NCBI GenBank assembly: GCA_013298775.1
Contig: JAAFIV010000007.1
Coordinates: 1-64,000, forward strand
Length of the DNA stretch: 64,000 nucleotides
Direction: 5' to 3'
From: Ignavibacteria bacterium
Lineage (GTDB): Bacteria > Bacteroidota > Ignavibacteria > Kapaibacteriales > UBA4661
Below are positions 17,652 to 25,600 of the stretch, one piece after another. Under the pieces are notes generated by a model. That model was not told the origin of the DNA. It saw only the letters and a list, made by a program, of their open reading frames with translations, and did not search any database. Numbering within the stretch: the stretch's first letter is position 1; every line of letters begins with the position of its first letter. The translations under genes and the position numbers were made by a program.

Positions 17652-17940
17652 GATTCTTAAATGATGCAGTAACTGGTCAGGTCTTCTCGTCGGGCGGCTG
17701 TTATCACAAGTGCAGTAGCCGTCCGGCGAGTGGTGCGCAAGCGACGCACCCGCCGTAAGGCAGCGTTTACGCACTCTTCAGCCGCCCGACGGGAAGATAC
17801 CTGACGAGTTACATTATGCAGTGATAAGGAACGCAGATTTGAGGACTCAAGAACATGTGGAGGACGGAGAAAAGTCCTCAACATCCTGAGAGTCTGGGAC
17901 TTCATCTGCGTTCCAATAATCGTTGCTTATTTTAAGAATC
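17652..17940. repeat. composite palindromic element (modules E and C)
   Basis: The outermost arms are GATTCTTAAA (17652-17661) and TTTAAGAATC (17931-17940). Inside lie two palindromes side by side. Module E runs from about 17669 to 17813, with arms GTAACTGGTCAGGTCTTCT and its imperfect complement, plus an inner CGTCGGGCGGCTG hairpin. Module C runs from 17828 to 17914, with perfect 11-bp arms GGAACGCAGAT. The unit ends seven bases before the stop codon of trxB. Confidence 0.85.
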
Positions 17941-17946
17941 ATGTAC

Positions 17947-18912
17947 CTAGTGTTGCTGTTCCAGCCAGCGTTCTGCATCAATTGCCGCCATACAACCGCT
18001 TGCTGCGGCGGTAATTGCTTGGCGATAGACGGTATCTTGCAAATCGCCACAGGCAAATACGCCCGCGACGTTGGTATAGCTGGATTTTCCTTCGGTTAGC
18101 ACGTATTCGCCGTCATCCATTGCCACAATGCCTTTTACGAGTTTACTATTGGGTTGGTGTCCGATTGCCACAAACGCGCCATCGGTGGTGTGTTCGGTGA
18201 TTGCGCCTGTTTGGGTATTGCGCAGAATGGCGGTGGTCATTTTCTTCAAGCCGCTTTCCAGCGTGATTCCTTGAAATTCATCCACCGTTGTATTGAGCAA
18301 AAATTTGATTTTCGGATTGCTGTGTGCGCGGTCAATCATAATTTTCGATGCACGGAATTCCTCGCGGCGATGCACAATCGTTACCGATGAGCAAAAGCGT
18401 GTGAGGTAGTTTGCTTCTTCCATTGCGGTATCGCCGCCGCCAATGACGAGGACATCCTGATTGCGAAAGAAAAAGCCATCGCAGGTTGCACAGGCAGAAA
18501 TGCCGTAGCCCATGTATTCCTGCTCGCCTTTGGCACCCAGCAACTTCGCCGACGCGCCCATTGCCAAAATAACCGCATCCACGCTTTGGGTTTTGCCGCT
18601 TTCGGTGGTGAGCGTGAAAGGACGCTTGCTAGTGTCGAGCGCGGTAACGGTTTCATACACAGAAATCGCACCAAAGCGGTGAATTTGCTTGCGCATCACG
18701 TCCATCAGTTCGGGACCTTGTATGCCATGCTCAAAGCCTGGATAATTCTCAACTTCAGTAGTAATGGTGAGCTGTCCGCCTGGCTGCATTCCTTCGTAAA
18801 TAGTTACGTCCATTGCCGCACGAGCCGCGTACAATGCCGCCGTAAAGCCCGCAGGACCTGAGCCGATAACAGCAACCGAGTGTTTATGCGTGGTATGTGA
18901 TAATTCAGTCAT
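17947..18912 (-). CDS. trxB: thioredoxin reductase
   Basis: This 321-residue flavoprotein reduces thioredoxin with NADPH. The N-terminal FAD fold has VIGSGPAGFTAALYAARA. The redox-active pair is in the CATC motif (about residues 142-145). The NADPH fold has VIGGGDTAMEEANYL followed by HRREEFRASKI. The C-terminal FAD motif is GVFACGDLQDTVYRQAITAA. Length and order are normal for the low-molecular-weight bacterial type. It acts in the cytoplasm and supplies electrons for ribonucleotide reductase and peroxide defence. No thioredoxin gene is beside it. Both flanks are palindromic elements. Confidence 0.97.
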   Translation of the reverse strand: MTELSHTTHKHSVAVIGSGPAGFTAALYAARAAMDVTIYEGMQPGGQLTITTEVENYPGFEHGIQGPELMDVMRKQIHRFGAISVYETVTALDTSKRPFTLTTESGKTQSVDAVILAMGASAKLLGAKGEQEYMGYGISACATCDGFFFRNQDVLVIGGGDTAMEEANYLTRFCSSVTIVHRREEFRASKIMIDRAHSNPKIKFLLNTTVDEFQGITLESGLKKMTTAILRNTQTGAITEHTTDGAFVAIGHQPNSKLVKGIVAMDDGEYVLTEGKSSYTNVAGVFACGDLQDTVYRQAITAAASGCMAAIDAERWLEQQH

Positions 18913-18996
18913 GGTGCAAAAAAATTAAATTGGTGATGAATGTGAGGAAAGAGTCTTGAATTCAAGAGTTTCAAAGAATTTCCGTACAAAAGCAGT

Positions 18997-19054
18997 AAAA
19001 TCAGGCTTCTCGGTAACAAGGGCATTTCTGCCATTGCTTGGGAAGCCTGATTTT
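18997..19054. repeat. short palindrome upstream of trxB
   Basis: AAAATCAGGCTTC (18997-19009) pairs with GAAGCCTGATTTT (19042-19054). The loop itself holds a smaller inverted repeat (CAAGGGCA and TGCCATTGCTTG). This is another small case of one hairpin within another. Confidence 0.7.
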
Positions 19055-19070
19055 ATGCGTAGTTGAAGGT

Positions 19071-19215
19071 CAATGTCATTACGTTAAGCCCTCACCCCGC
19101 TCTGCGAGCGACCCTCTCCCAGAGGGCGAGGGTGAAGAAACTGGCTCTAAATCTTGCCCCTCTACCTCTGGAAGAGGGGTTGGGGTGAGGGAAAACGCTT
19201 AACGTAATGACATTG
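19071..19215. repeat. Palindromic element B2 (CTCTCCC family)
   Basis: Perfect 18-bp terminal inverted repeats, CAATGTCATTACGTTAAG at 19071-19088 and its complement at 19198-19215, enclose the B core. The arms are related to those of B1 but differ at several bases; each difference is present in both arms of the same element. Confidence 0.92.
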
Positions 19216-19250
19216 TGGTTGAAGGTATATTTCTTCAAAAAACTGTGAGA

Positions 19251-20132
19251 TTATTTGCTTGATTTCCATGTTGCAAGCATTTTCTCATTATCAGCAAGGT
19301 CGAAAGGAGCGGTTTTTGCTGCTTTGCCAAGCGTGATGGCCTTTTCAAGGAATTTCACTGCGTCAGCTTTTTTGCCCATTTTCTCTAACAAACGAGCTTT
19401 CAAAACGTGATTACGATAGCTTTCTTGCACTGCAATCGAAGCATCAACCATTTTCATTGCTTCTTCAAGGTTGCTGTTTGTTTGCAATGCATAGTTTGCA
19501 AAGCCGATATTTGCTGCTTGTCCAGCAGCAACAGCGTTACGAGCTTTGCTGAAGGAAAGTTCGCTTGTTGCAATTTCAATTTTCATTGGAATACGCAATT
19601 TTTCCCATGTCAAGGCAAGTGTTGCTGAAGAATCGGTGAAATCGTTAATCGTGTATTCAAGCCATTCGGTAGAAGTTGCTTGTACGACGGGCTTTACTTT
19701 CGCGCGGAATACATCGTCTTCCTGCTTGTAGCCGTTTGTACCACCTAAATTCACTGCTTTGTTCACAACCAGTGTCCAATCGCCTTGCTGCGCTGGAATA
19801 AGGAAAATACTGTACTTGCCAGCAGGAACTTTTTGTCCTTCAATTTTCACGTCGTCCGAAACTTCAAGCATGGTAGAGAGGTTTGCACCTGCACGCCAAA
19901 GCTCGTTGTACGCAACAACTTTACCCCAAATGTCGCGTCCTTTCACGCCCGGACGGCTATAGACAACAGAAATATCCGTTACACCAACGGTTTGTTTCAA
20001 GCTGGCTCCCGGACTTACTGCGGGAAAACGAACACCTTGCGCAAGCGCATCAATACTTGTTGCTCCGACAAAAATTGCAGCGCAAACAAGGGCAAAAACC
20101 TGTACACGCTTGATAAATGCTAGTGATTTCAT
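19251..20132 (-). CDS. DUF2911 domain-containing secreted protein
   Basis: This 293-residue protein has a signal peptide (residues 1-31, VFALVCAAIFVGATSIDALA). The DUF2911 domain follows at about 33-180, with the family markers SVVYSRPGVKGRDIWG, LWRAGANLSTMLEVSDDV and GKYSIFLIPAQ. The C-terminal hundred residues form helical repeats resembling TPR (RNHVLKARLLEKMGKKADAV). DUF2911 proteins are common in Bacteroidota and have no established function; the domain probably folds as a beta-sandwich in the periplasm. The start MKSLAFIKR was chosen because it begins the signal peptide directly. It is a stand-alone gene between two palindromic elements. Confidence 0.9.
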   Translation of the reverse strand: MKSLAFIKRVQVFALVCAAIFVGATSIDALAQGVRFPAVSPGASLKQTVGVTDISVVYSRPGVKGRDIWGKVVAYNELWRAGANLSTMLEVSDDVKIEGQKVPAGKYSIFLIPAQQGDWTLVVNKAVNLGGTNGYKQEDDVFRAKVKPVVQATSTEWLEYTINDFTDSSATLALTWEKLRIPMKIEIATSELSFSKARNAVAAGQAANIGFANYALQTNSNLEEAMKMVDASIAVQESYRNHVLKARLLEKMGKKADAVKFLEKAITLGKAAKTAPFDLADNEKMLATWKSSK

Positions 20133-20269
20133 GTAATCACAACTCCAGAGTAATGAAAAAAAATGGATGAGAAATAGTAACGAATAAGCGTTTTGATGTG
20201 CATGGAATAGCTTTCCATGTACGATAAAATCTTGTGTTTGTTTCAATTGCTTCGTAAATACCTAATTCT

Positions 20270-20410
20270 TAAATTATGCAGTGATAACGAACGTTGTGAG
20301 TAAAGAACGCAGATTTGAGGACTTAGAGGATGGAGAAACGTCCTCAACATCCTGAGAGTCTGGGACCTCATCAGCGTTCCAATAATCGTTGCTTATTTCA
20401 AGAGTCATGT
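20270..20410. repeat. Palindromic element with module C (C2)
   Basis: Arms GAACGCAGA (20305-20313) and TCAGCGTTC (20371-20379) enclose GTCCTCAACATCCTGAGAGTC. The left flank TTCTTAAATTATGCAGTGATAA and right flank AATAATCGTTGCTTATTTCA match those around the composite at 17652-17940. Confidence 0.82.
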
Positions 20411-20433
20411 AGCAAATGAGTGCGCGAAAAAAC

Positions 20434-20907
20434 TCAATTATTTCGCGCACCTTGATTCACCCATGCCGTGATTTTATCAATCTCGCACTGGCTGAGGCGA
20501 CCGCCCGGAGGCATTTGCGAAGCTCCGCCAGAGCTTGTCAAAACACGAGGGAAAACACGATTGCGACTGACGACACGTGAGATATTATCTGCGCTAGAGA
20601 GGTTTACTCCAGCAGTAGCCGCGCTCCCCGAATGGCAGCCGACGCAATTATTGTCCAAAATTGGCTTCACAACTGATGCGTAGGAGACGTTTGCTGTATC
20701 GCATGATGCCGTCATCATACCGCCACCTGTCGTTCCACCGCCCGTTGTGCCACCACCTGTTGTTCCGCCACCAGTATTGGTGGGTGTTGTACCAGGTTTT
20801 GGACCGTTAAAATTTTCACATGAACCAATCAAAATACTGACAGCTATAAACAAAATTATGAGCGGAAGCAAGAAACGATGACGCTTTGACGGTGATGAAG
20901 TACGCAT
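20434..20907 (-). CDS. c-type cytochrome lipoprotein
   Basis: This 157-residue protein has a hydrophobic leader ending in a lipobox (LIGSC, Cys about residue 30). A low-complexity linker of four GGGTT-like repeats (about 44-63) comes next, then a small haem domain. The haem site is CVGCH; the distal methionine is probably in SQMPPGG near the C-terminus. The pattern YASVVKPILDNNCVGCHSG resembles the Planctomycete cytochrome C domains that sit on outer-membrane or periplasmic lipoproteins. It probably carries electrons at the envelope. The next gene upstream on the same strand, 370 bp away, encodes a haem-bearing barrel, which makes a shared role likely. The linker DNA is a short in-frame tandem repeat and may vary in length. 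Confidence 0.87.
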   Translation of the reverse strand: MRTSSPSKRHRFLLPLIILFIAVSILIGSCENFNGPKPGTTPTNTGGGTTGGGTTGGGTTGGGMMTASCDTANVSYASVVKPILDNNCVGCHSGSAATAGVNLSSADNISRVVSRNRVFPRVLTSSGGASQMPPGGRLSQCEIDKITAWVNQGARNN

Positions 20908-21005
20908 AATGAGGGGAGAATAAGAGATGAAAATTGTGGTGATAAGATTCTGACGAACATCTGTAAGGAAGGCTCAAAAATTAAGTGGATAAACTTCAAA
21001 ATATT

Positions 21006-21083
21006 AGTGGCACAGACATTCTTGTCTGTGAGTGTTAGTGAGGGTTTCAAGCGACAAACACAGACAAGAAGTCTCAAGCCACT
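21006..21083. repeat. Palindromic element A5 (mismatched, chimeric arms)
   Basis: The left arm (21006-21030) is of the CAGACATTCTTGTCTG subtype, as in A7 and A8. The right arm (21059-21083) is the AAGTCTCAAGCCACT subtype, as in A1 and A2. The outer halves of the stem therefore do not pair as well as in the other copies. It looks like recombination between two copies of different subtype. Confidence 0.85.
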
Positions 21084-21133
21084 ATGAACTTTCATCACTT
21101 ATTTTTCTCCCATTCCTAATAAAAAATTTCGTA

Positions 21134-21270
21134 ACTGGTCGGGTCTTACTATGGGAACGCAGATGTGAGGACGTGAGAGGATGTTGAGGATAGAAAAACG
21201 AGACAAAAAGTCCTCAGAATCCTGAAAGTCTGGGCTTCATCCGCGTTCCTTGACGAATGCCCTGACCAGT
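21134..21270. repeat. nested palindrome, module C inside module E arms (C3)
   Basis: Outer arms ACTGGTCGGGTC (21134-21145) and GCCCTGACCAGT (21259-21270) enclose inner arms GGAACGCAGATG (21154-21165) and CATCCGCGTTCC (21238-21249). At 17669 the same outer arm encloses a different palindrome. Confidence 0.87.
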
Positions 21271-21279
21271 GACAAAATT

Positions 21280-22533
21280 TCAATAAAAAATATGAATTTG
21301 AGCAGCGAAGCGTGTTCCAGAGTAGCCTTCGGTCTCAACATAGCGTACTTCGGGGCGCAATTCAATATACGGCAACACAAACCATTGCACGCCGCCGACA
21401 ATCTGCCGCGTGTAGTAATCGCCAATGCCCATTGGTGTTGCTTGGCGCGTTGTGCCGTATTCGTAGCGAACAAAGGGATAGAGCCATGAGAAAGGACGAT
21501 AGGTTAATTCCACCGAGTAATTGCGCGTCTGCCGACCGTCTTTGATGCCGGAAAGCGCGTATTCACCCATAAGTGAGAGTGCATCGGTCAAGCCCGCGCC
21601 CGCAAAGGCATTCACAAGAGTAAATGCGCCATTGTTCAACACCGACGCGCCAACATGCCCGTTTAGCACGTGGTCTTCGGTACGCCACCACACGAGGGCG
21701 CGTCCAAGCAGTGTTGGCGAGGCAAATTGCTGTTGCAAGGTCGGATTTTCGGGCAGTTTGGGAATGATGGAAGTGAATTCGCCGCGTTCATCAATGGTGA
21801 GGGATTGCGCCAGATTATTCGGCAGAAACGCTCCTGCCGTGAGCGAAAGCCATTTTAAGCCGTCGTAGTTGATTTCCGCGCCCCAATCGGCATAATACGG
21901 CGCAATGAGCGGCTGACCATTGGGAAATGAGCTTCCCGCCACTTGCCGAATAAGCATTGTGTGGTCGTCGTAGCGCATGCCGATAGATGGCTGAAAATGT
22001 CCCACACGAAGTTGTGGCAAGGTATAGTCTGGCTGGAGAATGACGGAAGCCGCCCACGTGGGCTGTCCGGGATAGCGTCGCCACAGCGCAGCCGCATTAA
22101 ACGTGCCTTCGACGGTGAGCCACTGTACGGGAGTAAAGGCAGCATGGAGGGAAAGCTGCATGGGGAAAAAGCGTCCGGGCGCAGTCGTGGAGCGGGCGGA
22201 CTGTGTGTATTGTCCGCGCAAGTCCAGTCCAAAGGTCAGCGTATTGTCAAGAAATGAATTTGACTCGCCATCCAATGCGTACAATTCTTTCAAGAGCGGA
22301 ATATCTTTCGGCTTTAGCATGCCCACATCTTTGCTGGCATACCAGCCTAATTCACCACGAATACCGCCGCCCTGTGTGGTGATATGGCAGGTCAAACAGC
22401 GATTGCCCGTCATGAGGGAAAATTGTGGCAAAGCCTGGACGGGCGCAGTGTGCAGAAGCCATACACTAAGCCAGATAACGCTCACAATAAGCATTCGTGC
22501 GGTGTGTAGCGTTGGTTGCTTGTTAGCGTTCAT
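21280..22533 (-). CDS. outer-membrane beta-barrel with N-terminal c-haem site
   Basis: This 417-residue protein has a signal peptide (about residues 14-35, MLIVSVIWLSVWLLHTAP then QALPQF). A single haem-binding motif CLTCH lies about ten residues into the mature chain (MTGNRCLTCHITTQGGG). The remaining 350 residues alternate short amphipathic strands rich in aromatic residues and end in IHIFY, the terminal-Phe/aromatic pattern of outer-membrane barrels. The reading is a porin-like barrel carrying one covalent haem at its periplasmic entrance. Together with the cytochrome lipoprotein gene just downstream, this suggests electron transfer across or along the outer membrane. The start is uncertain; ATG codons at 22614, 22572 and 22494 are in frame. 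The role is inferred. Confidence 0.75.
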   Translation of the reverse strand: MNANKQPTLHTARMLIVSVIWLSVWLLHTAPVQALPQFSLMTGNRCLTCHITTQGGGIRGELGWYASKDVGMLKPKDIPLLKELYALDGESNSFLDNTLTFGLDLRGQYTQSARSTTAPGRFFPMQLSLHAAFTPVQWLTVEGTFNAAALWRRYPGQPTWAASVILQPDYTLPQLRVGHFQPSIGMRYDDHTMLIRQVAGSSFPNGQPLIAPYYADWGAEINYDGLKWLSLTAGAFLPNNLAQSLTIDERGEFTSIIPKLPENPTLQQQFASPTLLGRALVWWRTEDHVLNGHVGASVLNNGAFTLVNAFAGAGLTDALSLMGEYALSGIKDGRQTRNYSVELTYRPFSWLYPFVRYEYGTTRQATPMGIGDYYTRQIVGGVQWFVLPYIELRPEVRYVETEGYSGTRFAAQIHIFY

Positions 22534-22640
22534 CAGGATTCTACTGTAAAAATTGGTTACTCTATTCTTCATACCTATCCCTTTAAAATCGTACATCAAT
22601 GAGGAAATACTCAATTACGGCTATAATACTCAATAGGATG

Positions 22641-22695
22641 TTCACAAAATGGTACCTTTTACGGAGCAGACACTCTTGTCTGCTCCATTTGTGAA
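22641..22695. repeat. short nested palindrome, A-family core
   Basis: Arms TTCACAAAATGG (22641-22652) and CCATTTGTGAA (22685-22695) enclose GGAGCAGACACTCTTGTCTG and its completing bases at 22663-22686. It is the relative of the short element at 7878-7903. Confidence 0.8.
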
Positions 22696-22741
22696 AGTCC
22701 TAACTCAACAAAAATACATTGCGCGAGGTAGCACGACATTA

Positions 22742-23032
22742 TTAGCCAAGCACTTTCGGTACTTTGAAAAATACGCCATTGTGTTTTGGCGCATTCGACA
22801 ATGCTTCGGCAGTGGTAACGGCATCGCGCAGCGCATCTTCGCGGAAGGCATTTTCGCCTGTATCGGCAATGCTTTTAAGCGGCTCTATGCCTTCAACATC
22901 GAACTTTTCGAGTTGATTAAAATATTCGATAATGTTCTCAAATTGCGTGATGAATGCTGCTTTTTCTTCTTCGGGGAATTCCAAGCGCGAAAGCTGCGCA
23001 ATGGTGTCAATCGTTTCTTTGGAGATGTGCAT
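22742..23032 (-). CDS. gatC: Asp/Glu-tRNA amidotransferase subunit C
   Basis: This 96-residue protein shows the GatC pattern ISKETIDTIAQLSRLEFPEE, FENIIEYFNQLEKFDVEGIE and a C-terminal NAPKHNGVFFKVPKVL. GatC stabilises the GatA/GatB complex that converts Glu-tRNA(Gln) and Asp-tRNA(Asn) to the amidated forms. GatA and GatB are not in the window. The start MHISKETIDT was chosen because the family begins there; an upstream ATG would overlap ispE. It lies 43 bp downstream of ispE and is likely cotranscribed. Confidence 0.95.
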   Translation of the reverse strand: MHISKETIDTIAQLSRLEFPEEEKAAFITQFENIIEYFNQLEKFDVEGIEPLKSIADTGENAFREDALRDAVTTAEALSNAPKHNGVFFKVPKVLG

Positions 23033-23075
23033 AAATACTTGTCTGGATGATATTTGGAGATGTTTTTTTGCTACA

Positions 23076-23969
23076 TTACAACGGTTTACAAACAAATACT
23101 GCATTTGTTTCAAAGCGAGATTTGACGGTCTCTGCCACCTTATTCGCTTCGGTTTCGCTTTTGAATAGACCAAACACCGACGAACCGCTTCCGCTCATCA
23201 GCGCGAAGAGTGCGCCTTGCTCGTAGAGTTGTGCCTTGATACCAGCAAGCATCGGGTGTTCAGCGAAAACAACTTCTTCAAAATCGTTGGTAAAATGCTG
23301 ACGCAACACATTAGGCGATTCTAAGGCATCGGGTAGCAATGCCGCGTAATCAGTGGCTTTGCGCTTTTCTGCCGATTTTTCGCCGCGCTGCAAAGCATTG
23401 TACGCCCATGCCGTCAAAATGCGGATATTTGGCGAAACAATCACTACATAATACGGCAAACGCACTTCCACTGGTTTTAAGATTTCACCGCGCCCAGAAC
23501 CAAAAGCGCAATCCATATTTTCCATAAAAAAAGGAACATCGCTGCCAATTTCAGCAGCAACTGTACGAATTTGTTCGATGGGCAAATGCTGCTCGCCCCA
23601 AAGCGACCGCAACGCACGTAAAATCGCGCCTGCGTTGGAACTGCCTCCGCCCAAACCACCGCCATAGGGGATTTGCTTCCGTAGGGAAATTGCGAGCGAA
23701 GGAAGTGTGGATGCGCCATTGGCGAGTGCAAGGTTTTGTGCTTTTTTTGCAGCTTTGAACGCAAGATTTTCCTCATCGGAAATGCCTAAATCTGGCTGGC
23801 AATCAAGATGGATTTCGTTTGTCGAACCATTGGTGCCAAGCAGCAAGGTATCTGCAAGCGAAACCCGCACAAATACGGTGTTGATTTCGTGAAAGCCATC
23901 AGGACGCTTGTAGAGGACTTCCAAGCCCAAATTGATTTTTGCATGAGCAACCGTGCCAACTGAATTCAT
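23076..23969 (-). CDS. ispE: 4-diphosphocytidyl-2-C-methyl-D-erythritol kinase
   Basis: This 297-residue GHMP-family kinase performs the fourth MEP-pathway step, phosphorylating CDP-methylerythritol. The N-terminus has AHAKINLGLEVLYKRPDGFH. The ATP-binding glycine-rich loop is IPYGGGLGGGSSNAGAIL at about residue 106, followed by GSDVPFFMEN. The C-terminal motif is LMSGSGSSVFGLF. All family landmarks are present. The start MNSVGTVAHAKINLG was chosen over an in-frame ATG at 24029 that would add a hydrophobic leader not seen in this cytoplasmic enzyme. gatC follows. Confidence 0.96.
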   Translation of the reverse strand: MNSVGTVAHAKINLGLEVLYKRPDGFHEINTVFVRVSLADTLLLGTNGSTNEIHLDCQPDLGISDEENLAFKAAKKAQNLALANGASTLPSLAISLRKQIPYGGGLGGGSSNAGAILRALRSLWGEQHLPIEQIRTVAAEIGSDVPFFMENMDCAFGSGRGEILKPVEVRLPYYVVIVSPNIRILTAWAYNALQRGEKSAEKRKATDYAALLPDALESPNVLRQHFTNDFEEVVFAEHPMLAGIKAQLYEQGALFALMSGSGSSVFGLFKSETEANKVAETVKSRFETNAVFVCKPL

Positions 23970-24060
23970 AGCGACTGGTGAAAAGCGAATGGTAAAAGTA
24001 GTGGAAAAGAAAAATGAATAAAAGTTCATTTCTCGTTGTATTTTGCTATTCGTTGTGTAT

Positions 24061-24231
24061 TAGACATTATACATATTAGTGATTTTTGCTCTTCAATAGT
24101 GGCTTGAGACTTCTTGTCTGTGAGTGTTGGTGCGGGTTTCAGGCGGCAAACACAGACAAGAAGTCTCAAGCCACTGAAGCCAGTATTTACGCCATTTCTG
24201 GACTTTCAGAGCTTAATCTGTATAATGTCTA
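24061..24231. repeat. Palindromic element A2 (nested)
   Basis: This is a near-copy of A1. The inner 25-bp arms at 24098-24122 and 24151-24175 are perfect. The outer arms TAGACATTATACATATTA (24061-24078) and TAATCTGTATAATGTCTA (24214-24231) pair at 17 of 18 positions. The copy fills the space between ispE and the lipid-kinase gene, which diverge from it. Confidence 0.92.
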
Positions 24232-24321
24232 TTGAATACCAAATTGTGTTTTGCGAAATATTCTTTCAAAACAGCTACAAAGATGCAAAAAAATCAGCAA
24301 ATCCGACAGGACGAAATATCA

Positions 24322-25062
24322 ATGAAACAAACCAGCCCCAATGCGGCATCATTACAAGCAGAGAGTAACGAAGCACACCAAGAGAAAGGCGACCGCACGA
24401 AAAATATTAGCTACACACAAGAAATTTTGCGAAAAATGATTCACTTGTGTTCGCTGTCTATTCCGATTATTTATTCGTACATTGACCGTACAACCGCTTT
24501 AATACTCCTTTCCTGTATTTTTATTCCGTTTTTTGGCGGTGATATTGCGCGGCGATTTATTCCTGCGCTGAATCGCCTCGTTCATAGATTTTTTGGCGGC
24601 ATGATGCGTCCGCACGAACTCGATGAAAAACGATTTTTATTAAATGGTGCAACCTACGTGCTGCTTTCCGCCTTGCTTTGTGTGATAGTATTCCCCAAAG
24701 TCATTGCCATTACTGCCTTTTCAATTTTAATCGTTTCCGATATTTCCTCTGCGCTTATTGGTCGTAAGTTCGGAAAAACACCGTTTTTCGACAAAAGTTT
24801 GCAAGGCACAATGGCGTTTTGGATTACGGCGTGGGGCGTTGTTGGTGTGATTGCTTCTCTCGCCCACGCACCGCTTGAATACGTGCTTATTGGCTCGGTA
24901 GCAGCATTTTTTGGCGGGATTGTGGAAGCTGCTTCTACTCGCCTCAAGATGGATGATAATTTTTCGATTCCTCTCAGCGTCGGCTGCCTCATGTGGCTGC
25001 TCGTTTTCGGCATAGATGCTGGTGTGCGCGAGCAGATTTTGAGTTTATTTGTCAATGGTTAG
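24322..25062 (+). CDS. dolichol/diacylglycerol kinase-like membrane protein
   Basis: This 246-residue protein has a polar N-terminus of about 35 residues, then six or seven hydrophobic segments. Motifs match the CTP-dependent polyprenol/diacylglycerol kinase family (DGK1, SEC59, VTE5): EILRKMIHLCSLSIPI, RPHELDEKRFLLNGATYVLL, IVSDISSALIGRKFGKTP and KSLQGTMAFW. These enzymes phosphorylate a lipid alcohol using CTP. The bacterial members are little studied and are often annotated as phosphatidate cytidylyltransferase relatives. The start at MKQTSPNAAS has AGGA upstream; an in-frame ATG at 24283 would add 13 residues. Neighbouring ispE could supply isoprenoid context, but the genes are divergent. 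Confidence 0.8.
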   Translation: MKQTSPNAASLQAESNEAHQEKGDRTKNISYTQEILRKMIHLCSLSIPIIYSYIDRTTALILLSCIFIPFFGGDIARRFIPALNRLVHRFFGGMMRPHELDEKRFLLNGATYVLLSALLCVIVFPKVIAITAFSILIVSDISSALIGRKFGKTPFFDKSLQGTMAFWITAWGVVGVIASLAHAPLEYVLIGSVAAFFGGIVEAASTRLKMDDNFSIPLSVGCLMWLLVFGIDAGVREQILSLFVNG

Positions 25063-25138
25063 GTCTTATCGTTCATCGGCTGGAGAATTCATGAACACTG
25101 GCGTTTAGAGACGAAGAGCTTGTCAAATAAACCTTGCC

Positions 25139-25207
25139 CTATTCCTCTTCGAGAAGCTCTTCGGGAAGCTCAAGGTGATGTCCATTTTCATTACGGAACT
25201 GTTCCAT
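25139..25207 (-). CDS. possible 22-residue acidic peptide
   Basis: A short frame begins MEQFRNENGHHLELPE and ends in a run of glutamates. It is preceded by AGGAG six bases before the ATG, the best ribosome-binding site in this spacer. No family is recognised. It could be a small protein, a leader peptide or chance. It lies antisense to the long leader of the SusC gene. Confidence 0.3.
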   Translation of the reverse strand: MEQFRNENGHHLELPEELLEEE

Positions 25208-25243
25208 ATCCGACTCCTACCGAATATTTCACAAAAAGATACC

Positions 25244-25272
25244 TTGCATAGTGAGACTTTTTTTGTATTTTG
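25244..25272 (+). promoter_or_regulatory. putative promoter for the SusC/SusD pair
   Basis: TTG (25244-25246), a 19-bp spacer and TATTTTG (25266-25272) fit the Bacteroidota promoter TTTG-N19-21-TAnnTTTG. It would give a leader of about 320 bases before the SusC start. The rest of the 540-bp gap (25063-25600) holds a small inverted repeat around GAAGAGCTT/AAGCTCTTC and no long gene. Confidence 0.4.
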
Positions 25273-25600
25273 AGACTCTGTAATCTTATTCAGAGAAAAG
25301 GGACAAAAAATAAGGTAAAAAGAGGATAAATAATGCAGATAGAAGAAATACAAAAGATACTTCCCAAAAGATTCACACGTTCCTGTCCCTTCGGTTACAA
25401 TTTCTCTGTTTTCGGATTTGCCCTGTGCAATGTTCATTCATGTCGTGCATGAATGCTTTGTTCTTGAGCATACTCACTCTCACTTGAGCATATTCAACTA
25501 CCGCAATACACTCAATAAAAAACTGACAAATCCTCGTACTTTGCCGCTTATTTTTGGCAACGTGCGTATTCTTTCCATTCATTATTCTTTGAGGTTCATA

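Noticed and set aside
25123-25437. 104-codon minus-strand frame in the SusC leader
   Set aside because: Low-complexity Phe/Tyr/Leu content and no leader; the 22-codon frame in another phase is more plausible.
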